Source: Onion yellows phytoplasma OY-M (GTDB lineage: Bacteria; Bacillota_I; Bacilli_A; Acholeplasmatales; Acholeplasmataceae). Taken from it: a stretch of 64,000 nucleotides of DNA. The notes beneath the pieces are model-generated. The model ran no database searches and was not told where the DNA came from. It was given only the letters and a program-made list of their open reading frames with translations. Position 1 is the first letter of the stretch. Every line of letters starts with the position of its first letter. The translations under genes were made by a program, and so were the position numbers. The stretch lies in contig AP006628.2 of assembly GCA_000009845.1 (NCBI GenBank), positions 372,001 through 436,000 on the forward strand, in the 5' to 3' direction. Shown one piece after another: positions 35,485 to 44,895 of the stretch.

Positions 35485-35653
35485 CTTTCTTCTCCTTATT
35501 CCATAAATAAAATAAAAAGAAAATATCAGAAAAGATGGCGATCATAGCGTTAAATTTTAATCCTAATTCAAAATTGAAAAATAAAGCCATAATATTACTA
35601 ATGATGAAAAATAAATAGGAAATGGTTAATAAAATAGGATATCTTTTTTTCAT
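35474..35653 (-). CDS. Small two-span membrane protein upstream of dam
   Basis: 59 residues from ATG 35653 with AAAGGAGACAAA before it: MKKRYPILLTISYLFFIISN, a second hydrophobic part (about 37-51) and a charged end (NKEKKDEN). It overlaps the dam start by 11 bases, so the two are probably co-translated. No family recognised. Confidence 0.6.
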   Translation of the reverse strand: MKKRYPILLTISYLFFIISNIMALFFNFELGLKFNAMIAIFSDIFFLFYLWNKEKKDEN

Positions 35654-35716
35654 TTTGTCTCCTTTATTTTTTTATTTCTTTTGGTGTCCTTACCAATAAT
35701 TGTGTGTTTTTTTCAA

Positions 35717-35743
35717 ATAAAAAACCCCTTTTCAAAAGGGGTT
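35717..35743 (-). terminator. Terminator after ssb
   Basis: On the - strand AACCCCTTTTGAAAAGGGGTT followed by T5-6. Confidence 0.85.
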
Positions 35744-35792
35744 AGATGATTAAGTTTATTTGGTTGTTATTGAGTTTTATGAATTGATTGTT

Positions 35793-36122
35793 TTAAAAAG
35801 GTAAAGTTTCTTGAGGTTTATTATCTAAAAAGATCACGTTTTGAAGAATAACTTTAGTGTTAATTTTAGTTTGACCTTCATTATTCGTATATTTTTGAAT
35901 GGATAAAAGCCCTTCAAGATAAATTTTCGAACCTTTATGTAAATATTTCTTCATGTTTTCGGCTTTTTTTCGAAAAGCGACACAAGGGATGAATTGGGTT
36001 ATCTCTTTAAGGTTAACCGCTAATTGAAAATCGATTTTAGGGATTTGTTCGTTGTTTGAATTGATATATTGTTTTTCTAAATCATGGCTTATACGGCCTA
36101 TTAATTGAACTTTATTTAACAT
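35793..36122 (-). CDS. ssb: Single-strand DNA-binding protein
   Basis: 109 residues forming just the OB fold: MLNKVQLIGRISHDLE, DFQLAVNLKEITQFIPCVAF, HKGSKIYLEGLLSIQKYTN, KVILQNVIFLDN. It lacks the usual long acidic tail but ends in ETLPF, close to the DIPF-type tip that contacts partner proteins. AGAAGGAAAATT precedes the start. Confidence 0.9.
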   Translation of the reverse strand: MLNKVQLIGRISHDLEKQYINSNNEQIPKIDFQLAVNLKEITQFIPCVAFRKKAENMKKYLHKGSKIYLEGLLSIQKYTNNEGQTKINTKVILQNVIFLDNKPQETLPF

Positions 36123-36270
36123 ATTTTAATTTTCCTTCTTTTTGATATATTTTTTTATTTATCCATCAATAAAACTTTTGAAAACAAATGTATTGAACGA
36201 CTATCTAATTTGTTGATGTTGGAATCGTTTATTACTGTTGTTTCAAAAATTTTATGTTGAGTTTTGATAC

Positions 36271-36298
36271 AAAAAAAAGATTACTTTGAAAGTAATCT
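36271..36298 (-). terminator. Terminator after sigF
   Basis: On the - strand AGATTACTTTCAAAGTAATCT followed by T8. Confidence 0.85.
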
Positions 36299-36336
36299 GG
36301 TTTTTTTTATTGTTTCAAATAACTAGTTTAACGTCA

Positions 36337-36966
36337 TTACGGACGAGAAAGGTTAACGTTTTTTTGTTTTTTTAATTTTTTGATAGCGATGTTTTTAATA
36401 TTTTCTACTTGTTTTAAAGATAAATGGAGTTTTTGGGCTATTTCTTCATTCGAATAACTAGTTTGATAATCTTCGTTGATATTCCCTAAAGGAACACCAA
36501 AACTTAAATGGATAATTTTGAATTCGGTTTCGCTTAATTTTGCTTTCATTTTTTTTAAAAAATTTTCATGCTTAACTTGTTTTAACCATAATTGATGAGG
36601 ATTTAGTTTATTTATTTGATACGGTTCACAAAAATCTTCTTGAAAAGAAAGATTATCCTTTTTATGATTTTTTTGTGGGATTGAAGGAGAATGGCTTTTC
36701 CTAATAAGTTCTTTGATTTCCGATTTGATGGTTGGATTTGCGTAAGCAATAAAGTCATAACCTAAATCTTGGTAATGATTGAGGGCTTTGATTAATCCTA
36801 AAATCCCTTCTTGATATAAATCTTCTTTAGTTAAAACTCGAGGATAATATTTAAATTGATTTACTATTTTTTTGATTAATGGTAAATGAAGTTCAATTAA
36901 TTGATCTCGTATTTCTAAATTCTTTTTATTTTTTAAAAATTCTTTAAATAATTTTTGTCTTAACAT
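36337..36966 (-). CDS. sigF: Sigma-70-family factor of the PMU
   Basis: 209 residues. Region 2 is clear (LIELHLPLIKKIVNQF, LTKEDLYQEGILGLIKALNHY, GYDFIAYANPTIKSEIKELIRK), and region 4 shows an HTH (SNEEIAQKLHLSLKQVENIKNIAIKKLKK). Region 3 is short. It is the first gene of the unit and probably drives transcription of PMU genes; no anti-sigma factor is seen. Also called rpoF in other phytoplasmas. Confidence 0.9.
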   Translation of the reverse strand: MLRQKLFKEFLKNKKNLEIRDQLIELHLPLIKKIVNQFKYYPRVLTKEDLYQEGILGLIKALNHYQDLGYDFIAYANPTIKSEIKELIRKSHSPSIPQKNHKKDNLSFQEDFCEPYQINKLNPHQLWLKQVKHENFLKKMKAKLSETEFKIIHLSFGVPLGNINEDYQTSYSNEEIAQKLHLSLKQVENIKNIAIKKLKKQKNVNLSRP

Positions 36967-36975
36967 TTAATTCCT

Positions 36976-36995
36976 TTCTAAAAACGTTTTTAGAA
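36976..36995 (-). promoter_or_regulatory. Palindrome touching the sigF ribosome site
   Basis: TTCTAAAAACGTTTTTAGAA, perfect, just before GGAATTAA-ATG. The F copy has the same palindrome with one change. It could be an operator or an RNA hairpin that hides the Shine-Dalgarno. Confidence 0.45.
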
Positions 36996-37034
36996 AAGAT
37001 AAGAAATTATTGTTTTAGCCTTAGAAAAGAAAAA

Positions 37035-37058
37035 AAGACTAACTTAATAATTAGTCTT
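37035..37058 (-). terminator. Terminator at the unit edge, reading inward
   Basis: On the - strand AAGACTAATTATTAAGTTAGTCTT followed by T5, upstream of sigF. It would stop outside transcription from entering the unit, as many transposons do. F has the same at 38289. Confidence 0.65.
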
Positions 37059-37101
37059 ACAGAATTTTTAAAAAGCAAAAAGTGTCTAAAGTTTTGGAAC
37101 A
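37059..37101 (-). repeat. PMU terminal inverted repeat, sigF end of D
   Basis: Inward it reads TGTTCCAAAACTTTAGACAC then TTTTTGCTTTTTAAAAATTC, the mirror of 38246-38288 with almost no change. Confidence 0.75.
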
Positions 37102-38245
37102 GTTCAGATGTATCACAAATATAAACAACATCCTTTATTAAAAATGAGTCCTGTTGATAAAAGACAAACATTATGTTTTAATAATGGAAAAAGAGGAGCT
37201 AAAAAAGCAACTCCTAAATTATTAGAAGATCTAGATTTTAAAAAAGCAGTTTTATTTGCTCTTAATAGAAGTGATGTAGGAGAAACTGTGGATGTATTTA
37301 GTGATGGAGAGTTGGCTGTTGTTCCTAAAATAACTTCTTTTTTAGAAGAACCTTTAATGTATAATGAAAGCGAAGAACACAAAGCAAATATTCAAGATTT
37401 TGAACCTGAAAATAAAGGTTATAATCCAACTAAAGCTTATGAATTATTTAAAAAAGCTTATAATCATTTATTTGATGCAGATAAACAAAAAACAGTTGAA
37501 ATAGAATTTTTAGTTGCTAAAACACAAGAAGAAAGAGTTAACTTAGCTCGTTTTGTAAAAAACCAATTAGAAAATTGTTTTAATCAACAAGGAAAAAAGT
37601 AGAAATAAAAGTTAATGTGGTTGCTGAATGGAATAATTTTGTTAACCAACTATTGCTGCCTTATAATTATGATATGGTATTTGAACCTGTATCAGGTAGC
37701 TATATGGATACATATTTTTTCAACATGCTAGAACTTAGCCCTAAAAAATGTAGTTTTGGAGTAGGATTTGAATTAGATAAAAAAGTCCTTGATCTAGATT
37801 TTGTAGAATTAAAAAAAGATCTAGATGCTTCTTCCAACAAACCAGCTTGGTACAAACAATTTACCCAAGGTCTAGATAGATTTGTAGAAAAACAAAAAGT
37901 TAAAGTTTTAGATGGAACTGGCCAACCTCAAAAAAGTTCAGACGGTAAAGAAGTTTATCAAGAGCAAAAAGATGCAAATGGCGAAACTTTAAAAGATGAA
38001 AACGGAAATTTTATGTATGTAGAAAAAGAAGTTGAAATAGAACCTAAAGTGCCAGGAGTAAACGAACAAGGAAAATGGCAAGGAACTGTTTCACAATTTA
38101 AAACTTTTTTTACTAAAACATTAAATGATTATGCCAATTATTCTCAATATAAACAAAAAACATTACTTTATGTTTTTGGAAAGTTAGAAAAAGTTGTTTT
38201 TGATAATTTAGTTGATGTGCCTTTGTCTACTTTAAGAGGTTGAAG
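37102..38245 (+). pseudogene. Internal fragment of an oligopeptide-binding protein gene (OppA-like)
   Basis: Two frames, 37108-37602 and 37617-38243, join if one A is added to the run before 37600 (GKK-VEIKVNVVAEW). The pieces LLEDLDFKKAVLFALNR, NPTKAYELFKKAYNHL and RVNLARFVKNQLEN, then VVAEWNNFVNQLL, follow the order of family 5 solute-binding proteins of ABC peptide importers. Both the signal peptide and the C-terminus are missing: each end meets a PMU terminus. This is chromosomal, not PMU, sequence. Confidence 0.65.
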
Positions 38246-38288
38246 TGTTCCAAAACTTTAGACACTTTTTGCTTTTTAAAAATTCTTT
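38246..38288 (+). repeat. PMU terminal inverted repeat, sigF end of F
   Basis: TGTTCCAAAACTTTAGACAC start, mirror image of 37059-37101 across the OppA-like fragment. Confidence 0.75.
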
Positions 38289-38317
38289 AAGACTAACTAT
38301 TAAGTTAGTCTTTTTTT
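38289..38317 (+). terminator. Terminator at the unit edge, reading inward
   Basis: AAGACTAACTATTAAGTTAGTC then T7, before sigF; the counterpart of 37035. Confidence 0.65.
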
Positions 38318-38350
38318 GTTTCAAAGACTAAAAAAATAATTTCATATCTT

Positions 38351-38370
38351 TTCTAAAAATGTTTTTAGAA
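38351..38370 (+). promoter_or_regulatory. Palindrome touching the sigF ribosome site
   Basis: TTCTAAAAATGTTTTTAGAA followed by AGGAATTAA-ATG; overlaps the AGAAAGGA ribosome site. Conserved with 36976. Confidence 0.45.
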
Positions 38371-38379
38371 AGGAATTAA

Positions 38380-39000
38380 ATGTTAAGACAAAAATTATTT
38401 AAAGATTTTTTAAAAAATAAAAAGAATTTAGAAATAAGAGATCAATTAATTGAACTTCATTTACCATTAGTAAAAAAAATTAGTTCAAAATTCAAATATT
38501 ACCCTAATTTTTTAACTAGAGATGATTTATATCAAGAAGGAATTTTAGGATTAATCAAAGCACTAAATAATTACGAAGATTTAGGCTATGACTTTATTGC
38601 TTACGCAAATCCAACCATCAAATCGGAAATCAAAGAACTTATTAGGAAAAGTCATTCTCCTTCTGTTCCTCAAAAAAATCATAAAGCTAATAATCTTTCT
38701 TTTCGAGAAGAACTTTATGAAACATATCAAAAAAATAATCTAAACCCTCATCAATTATGGTTAAAACAAATTAATCATGAAATTTTTTTAAATAAACTAA
38801 CCAAAAAATTAAGTCCAAAGGCATTTCATATTATCTGCTTAAGCTTTGGTATTACTTTAGGAAATATTAATGAAGATTATCAAAGATGTTATACCAACGC
38901 CGAAATCGCTGAACAACTTCATTTAAAAGTGAGACAAATCAAAAACATTAAAAACATCGCCATTAAAAAATTAAAAAAATTATATAGAAAAGAGAAATAA
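38380..39000 (+). CDS. sigF: Sigma-70-family factor of the PMU
   Basis: 206 residues, close to the D copy: LTRDDLYQEGILGLIKALNNY, GYDFIAYANPTIKSEIKEL (region 2) and NAEIAEQLHLKVRQIKNIKNIAIKKLKK (region 4 HTH). The middle differs (KANNLSFREELYETYQKNN). Ends five bases before ssb, so the two are one operon here, whereas in D a terminator-like hairpin separates them. Confidence 0.9.
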   Translation: MLRQKLFKDFLKNKKNLEIRDQLIELHLPLVKKISSKFKYYPNFLTRDDLYQEGILGLIKALNNYEDLGYDFIAYANPTIKSEIKELIRKSHSPSVPQKNHKANNLSFREELYETYQKNNLNPHQLWLKQINHEIFLNKLTKKLSPKAFHIICLSFGITLGNINEDYQRCYTNAEIAEQLHLKVRQIKNIKNIAIKKLKKLYRKEK

Positions 39001-39004
39001 AATT

Positions 39005-39334
39005 ATGTTAAACAAAGTCCAATTAATTGGCCGTATAAGCCATGATTTAGAAAAACAATACATTAACAGTAATAATGAACAAATCCCTAAAATTGATTTT
39101 CAATTAGCGGTCAACCTCAAAGATAAAACCCAATTCATCCCTTGTGTCGTTTTTAGCACACAAACCGAAAACATGAATAAATTTTTACATAAAGGTTCGA
39201 AAATCTATGTCGAAGGCGCTTTGGCTATTCAAAAATACACCACGAATGACGGTGAAAACAAAACGACTACTAAAGTCATTATTCAAAATGTGATCTTTTT
39301 AGACAATAAACCTCAAGAAACTTTACCTTTTTAA
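39005..39334 (+). CDS. ssb: Single-strand DNA-binding protein
   Basis: 109 residues, OB fold as in the D copy, with FIPCVVFSTQTENMNKFLHKGSKIYVEGALAIQKYT and the same ETLPF end. AAAGAGAAATAAAATT supplies a weak ribosome site from the preceding stop, implying coupling to sigF. Confidence 0.9.
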   Translation: MLNKVQLIGRISHDLEKQYINSNNEQIPKIDFQLAVNLKDKTQFIPCVVFSTQTENMNKFLHKGSKIYVEGALAIQKYTTNDGENKTTTKVIIQNVIFLDNKPQETLPF

Positions 39335-39387
39335 AAAAAATTTAAAAACAAACAATTAAACAAATAAATCAAAGGAGTCAAATCATT

Positions 39388-39678
39388 ATGACAAAAAAAG
39401 AATTAATTAAAAAAATCGCTTTATCCAATAAAACTTCCGTAACTAAAACAGAAGAATTTTATCACATCTTCGAAAAGACTTTAATCGAAGCAATCACCAA
39501 TAACGAAGAAGTAGTTTTATTTCCTAAAATAGGTAAATTTAAATTAAAATCAAGAAAATCCTACATCGGCAGAAACCCTAAAACAAAGAAAAAACTAAAA
39601 ATCCCTAAGAAAACAGTAGTAACTTTCAAACTTTCAAAATCCATTAAAGATAAAACGAAAACTTTAATTTTAAAATAA
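39388..39678 (+). CDS. himA: HU/IHF-family DNA-binding protein
   Basis: 96 residues; same family as 34254, with IGKFKLKSRKSYIGRNPKTKKKLKIPKKTVVTFKLSKS. AAAGGAGTCAAATC before ATG. It follows ssb directly: the dam and small-TM genes of unit D are absent here. Confidence 0.9.
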   Translation: MTKKELIKKIALSNKTSVTKTEEFYHIFEKTLIEAITNNEEVVLFPKIGKFKLKSRKSYIGRNPKTKKKLKIPKKTVVTFKLSKSIKDKTKTLILK

Positions 39679-39720
39679 CCCAATTATTTTCTTTCAAAAA
39701 CCTAAGAAAGGAGGTTCTCT

Positions 39721-41979
39721 ATGACATTAAACAAAAAAATTTATCTGAGTTTGATCGGATTATTAAGTTTGGGTTTATTGGTTTTATTAATCTTCGGCAT
39801 CACTCATTCTCGCCTTCCAACTAAAAATCCAACATTAACTAAGCGACCCTCATTAACTCAACAACAAGAGATCGAAAACCAAATAAAGTTAGAACAAGCC
39901 AAAATCCAAGAACTCCAACAAAAAGATCACCAATTAAAAACCCAAATTGAAGAAAATGTTAAAACTTTAACCGACATTATTACCAAAATTAAAACTCTTC
40001 AAACCGAATTAACTAATAACCCTCAATTGCCTTCGACAATCAAAACCCAAAAACAACAACAATTAACGGAACTAAAAAATCAACAACAAACTCAACAAAC
40101 CTTAGTAAATAATTTAATAGAACAACGTAAAGCTTTAAACCAAAATCAAAAAGAAAAACAAAAAGAACTAGAAAAATTAGCGCAAGAAAAAGCCCAACTT
40201 CAAACCCAAGAAAACCTTCAACAACAAATTTCCCACTTAAATCAAGCTCTTAATTATGTCGAAGCTAATCAAAAAAGAATTGAAGAATTAAAAACTCAAA
40301 AAGAATATCGAAAAAATCAAACCGAATTAAAAAATTTAAATGATTTTCAACTTTTCTTAACTGATCAAAAATTAGCTTTTGAAAAACAAAAGAAAAACTT
40401 ACAAACTCAATTAAATAATTTAAAAGAAAACAAACCTCTTCCTAATACTAAAAAACAAGTGACCTTCAAAGATGTTTACGGCATGGAAAGTGAAAAAGAA
40501 GAATTAGAAGATTTATTAACTTATTTTCAAACCAATCAATCTTTAATTAACTTCGATCAAGTTCGTCCCAAAGGTTATTTACTTTATGGTCCTCCAGGAA
40601 CAGGAAAAACCTTTTTCATCAAAGCTCTTTGTGGGGAAACTAACGTGCATTTTATTAATTTAATTCCTTCTAAATTCCGACAAAAATACATCGGCGAAGG
40701 AGAAAAAGAAGTAGAGAAAGTGTGGCAAGAAGCCGAAAATCATGATAAAACCATTATCTTTATTGATGAAATCGAAGGATTAGAAAATCGTAATGATTCT
40801 AACATTTCTTCAGGAGGAGTCAATGTGATTAATACTTTATTAGATAAATTAGATGGCTTTAATAGTAGTAATAAAAAAATTGTCTTAATGGGAGCTACTA
40901 ATAATCTTCATAAAATTGATTCGGCTTTACGTATTCGTTTCAGTAAAGAAATCTATATCGGTCATTTAAAAGATTCCGAAATTGAAGGTTATTTAAAACA
41001 TATTATTGTCCCTTATCAAATTAGTTATCATACTTTCTTAGCTTTAAAAGATATTACTCAATTATGTCAAGGCAAAAATCTTTCTAACCGTTATTTAACC
41101 ACTATCATCGAAGAAGCTTATAAAAAAACCGCTAAATGGGCTCAACAAAATCCTGAAACCCACGAAGTCATGTTACCTTCTGATATCGAAGAAGTCTTAC
41201 AACTAAAATTAAAAACAAAACCAAATCATCAACAAGTGAAAAAACGTCGAGCAGCTTGTGAAAATCAATAATACCAATGGAGTCAAGGGTTCAATCAATA
41301 TTTAGATAAACCCAAAGATGAAACTAAAATTGAATGTCGCTATACCTTTGATGGTTTAAACGGAATTAACTATTACAATCGTCGCTATTCTCAAATCCAA
41401 TCTGATTTAAATGATATTAAAAGTCGATTAACTAAAATCCAACAAGAAAATAAAATTCCACAATTAGAACAAGAATTAGTCACTTTAAATCAAACACCTG
41501 ACAAATACGAACAAACGATTAAAGATAAAAACCAAGAAATTATTGACATTAAAAATAATCTTAAAACTTTTCAAGCTCGAGAAGAAAGTTTAAGAAAAGA
41601 ATTAAAGCTGGTCGAAAATCGTCGTGAACTCCAAAAAGAACCTTCCAACTTAGTTTTTTACATCAAAGATCGTCATCCTTTCGACCGTTGGAATAAAAAT
41701 GGCGATACTTACAACCATACTACTTTAAATGGATTCAATTCCGCTTCTTTCGATAAAAAAGATGACAGTCAATTATATTTATATGTAAAATTCGAAAAGC
41801 AACAACACAAAGGCCCAGGTGGCAATTATTTAATCCTTAAATACAAAGGCCCTAAACATTTCTTAGAAGAAGACAAAGACTATTACCTTGGTCGCGCACG
41901 TGTTCACGATTCTGATTTCAAATTAACCAATTTCCACCTCCACTTCAACCCAAAAAGAAAAACTTTATCAATTTACTAA
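39721..41979 (+). pseudogene. ftsH: FtsH/HflB-like AAA protein with broken C-terminal domain
   Basis: The first 516 codons (39721-41271) are open: anchor at 8-27, coiled coil ~40-240, AAA module with VTFKDVYGMESEKEEL, GPPGTGKTF (~290), IIFIDEIEGLENR (~348), SRH ATNNLHKIDSALRIRF. TAA at 41269-41271 (CENQ-stop) cuts off the domain that B retains; that domain remains readable to TAA 41979. The AAA part may still be a working ATPase. No M41 motif; a separate secreted M41 gene lies at 44896. Confidence 0.8.
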
Positions 41980-42098
41980 GATAAAAATCACAATATCTTA
42001 AAATAATAATCAAAAAAAATCACCAACATCAAAAAATCTCATTTAGAATCTTTTTTATTTTAAAAATTTTAAATCCAATCAAGAAAGCGAGTAAAAAT

Positions 42099-42962
42099 AT
42101 GTCAAAAAAAATAATTGAAACTAAAAAAAATCAATCAAAAAACAATAATAAAACAAATAAAAACACTAAAAATAAATCAAAAAACAATAAATCTAATAAA
42201 ATAATTATCAAAAGAAAAACTCCAACTCATAAAATAATTATCGAAACTCAAACTAAAAAAGAAAACTGGTTGTTTAAAATCACTAAAACTTTCTTTAAAA
42301 TCCTCATTTGGTGTATTCCATTATTATTAATTGGTGGGGCGATTTATTGGACCTTTTTCAAATTCTTTCCTGAAGTTTTAAACCAAATCAACGCTTTTAC
42401 CAGTAACGCTGTAACTAAAACTAAAATGTTATACGATAAAGCCACCCAACCAATTCGTAAAGTGATCGAGTATATCTATAATAAAGTAACAGGTAATGAT
42501 AAAGATCCTAATCATACTCCTTCACCACAAAATAAATTAGGTTATTATCTAGCAACTACTTTAAGCGTCATCGGGATTTGTTTCGGAATTGGAAAAGTCG
42601 GTCATTGGTTAAAAAGTGGCAAGAAAAAGACTATCAAAAAAGGAACTAAAACAATCATACAAAAGAAAGCTACTTCCAAAATAGCGAATGTCGGCGGTAA
42701 AATCCTTAAAATTGGTAGTAAAGTTTTATTTTGGGTCTCTTTAGCTTCAACTGCTTATGAACTTTACCAATTTTATCACGAAGAAACCAAAACTCCGAAT
42801 CCACCACAACAATTAACCCATAAAATGGAAAATCCCTCAACACCAATCTCCCAAACACCATCTATTCAACAATCATTCAATCCAACTATTATTGAAAATG
42901 AAGAATCAACTTTAACTAATAATAATGAAGTTAAAGAAGAAACAAATCAAGAAAAAAGATAA
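42099..42962 (+). CDS. PMU membrane protein, ~3 TM segments
   Basis: 287 residues, identical to the product at 1206, including the early TAA ahead of the CCC-TGA site. Confidence 0.75.
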   Translation: MSKKIIETKKNQSKNNNKTNKNTKNKSKNNKSNKIIIKRKTPTHKIIIETQTKKENWLFKITKTFFKILIWCIPLLLIGGAIYWTFFKFFPEVLNQINAFTSNAVTKTKMLYDKATQPIRKVIEYIYNKVTGNDKDPNHTPSPQNKLGYYLATTLSVIGICFGIGKVGHWLKSGKKKTIKKGTKTIIQKKATSKIANVGGKILKIGSKVLFWVSLASTAYELYQFYHEETKTPNPPQQLTHKMENPSTPISQTPSIQQSFNPTIIENEESTLTNNNEVKEETNQEKR

Positions 42963-44079
42963 ACTGGTAATCTTAACAATCCCTGATCATGGTTCAGTTG
43001 AATCAACAACTGAACCTATCTTATTGCAACAAGAACAACTCCAACAAACACCATCACTTGGAGAGGAATTAAAAGAAACTACCAAAAACAATGAAACACA
43101 ACAACTAACTCCTGAAGAAATCATCAAAGCTAAAAACTTATTAGAAATTCAACTCCAACAAGAAAAAATTAATAGTTTAGCTTTAGAAACTCAAAAAGCT
43201 AATTTAGAACATGATTTAACTCAAAAACAAGAACAATTAGAAAATAATCAAAAACTATCCGAACAAGAAAAACAAGAACTTCAAAAGGAAATCAATCAAC
43301 AAACCGATAAAATCCGTTCTAAAGAAAATTAAATCTTTACCCAAGATCAAAAGATTAATCAATTAGAAACTGATCTGCACCAAGAAAAAACAATCAACAC
43401 CGAAAAAGAAAAACAAATTAACAAATTAATCAACCAAATCAACGAACAAAACCAAATGACTGAACAACTCCAAAAACAACTCCAAGAACAAAAATCCTTA
43501 ATTGAAACTAAAAACCAAGAATTAATAACCAATCAAGCTTTATCCGAACAAGAAAAACAAGCGCTCCAACAGGAAATCAACCAATTAACTACTAATTTTC
43601 AACAAAAAGAAAAAGAATATCAAGCAACTATCTACCAAAAAGAACAAAAAATCACCCACTTAAACCAAATCATCAACGAACAAGCAAATGAAATTAACCG
43701 TTTAAGTGAGGAATTAGAACAATAAATCGATAAATGGGTACAACAAGGTCTTCATATCGAAGCTCTAGAAGGAACCATTAAGGCTTTAGAAAACACTTCA
43801 GGTAAATACATCGAAGAAAACGCCGAACTCCGTCATGAAATAAATAAACTCAAAGAACAAATAAAAGACGAACAAAAAGCTCATGAAACAACTAAAGTAA
43901 AATTAAAAGAAAAGAGTGATGAATTAACCCAACAAATAATAAAATGCGATCAATTTCAAGATACCATAGACAAACAAGAAACCTGGAAAGGTTCCGTCCA
44001 ACCTTTGATTACAAAAATTAAAGACGACGTAAACAAGAAAGTTGATAAAGTAACTTCTTGGTGCAAAAAATGGTTTTAA
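42925..44079 (+). pseudogene. Coiled-coil protein, interrupted by two stops
   Basis: Identical to 2032-3186, with in-frame TAA at 43330-43332 and 43723-43725. That both nonsense codons are shared shows they predate the A/F duplication (or that A and F are the same locus). Confidence 0.7.
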
Positions 44080-44145
44080 TTAAAATTCAAAAGTCAAATG
44101 TGTTAAAATGTTGGTATGTTATAAATTACCCGAAAGGAATTAATC

Positions 44146-44861
44146 ATGTTTAATATTAAAAAAATCATTAAATGGTTTTTTATCATATTAGTGATACTTC
44201 TTTTTTTAATTATCGTTTTTATTATGTTAACAGACCCCAATAAATTACCAAAAGAAAAAATTCCTATTTTAAAAGAAACTGCATTTGAAAACATTGAAGA
44301 ATGGTATGACGATAATGAAAAATGTACAATGATTAAAGCTAAATATACTTTTGATGGCCTTAATGGAGTCGGTTATTACCAACAACAACTTCAAGAAAAA
44401 AAGGTAGTCATAACGATATTTCGATCGCTCAAGAACGCCTCGAAACCCAAAAAGAACCTTCCAACTTAGTTTGTTACATCAAAGATCGTCATCCTTTCGA
44501 CCGTTGGAATAAAAATGGCGATACTTACAACCATACTACTTTAAATGGATTCAATTCCGCTTCTTTCGATAAAAAAGATGACAGTCAATTATATTTATAT
44601 GTAAAATTCGAAAAGTAACAACACAAAGGCCCAGGTGGCAATTATTTAATCCTTAAATACAAAGGCCCTAAACATTTCTTAGAAGAAGACAAAGACTATT
44701 ACCTTGGTCGCGCACGTGTTCACGATTCTGATTTCAAATTAACCAATTTCCACCTCCACTTCAACCCTGTCCGTAAAACTTTATCCCTTTATCAAGGTAA
44801 ACACAATAACGATAAAGCCAAAGAAGCTGAAAATAATAAAAGAACCAACTCTGATTGGTGA
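44146..44861 (+). pseudogene. Membrane-anchored DUF protein, frameshifted
   Basis: Same lesions as 3253-3968 (lost A in the run before GGTAGTC, then TAA for Gln). One silent-looking base differs (ACGATATTTC here, ACAATATTTC in A). Confidence 0.75.
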
Positions 44862-44895
44862 TAAAAAAGAATCAAAATTGAAGGAGATTTAATTA

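Larger units (their letters stand above)
10930..37101 (-). mobile_element. PMU copy D+B (sigF to tra5), with nested insertions
   Basis: Read on the - strand this is a single PMU: sigF, ssb, small TM gene, dam, himA, ftsH (split by element C), membrane and coiled-coil genes, DUF gene, secreted protein, small membrane pair, yqaJ, tmk, small gene, nuclease-like gene, dnaB (split by a group II intron), dnaG, a PMU gene, tra5. Both ends read TGTTCC inward (10930-10935 and, inverted, 37096-37101), and ATAATTTCATATCTTTTC occurs inside the 10.9-kb end (10992-11009) and inside the equivalent sigF end of unit F (38336-38353). Without its two insertions it would be about 17 kb. Joining B and D as one unit rests on the exact in-frame match of the two ftsH halves. 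Confidence 0.75.

Noticed and set aside
37102-38245. The OppA-like piece as PMU cargo
   Set aside because: It lacks both ends and lies outside both TGTTCC termini, so it is flanking chromosomal sequence.
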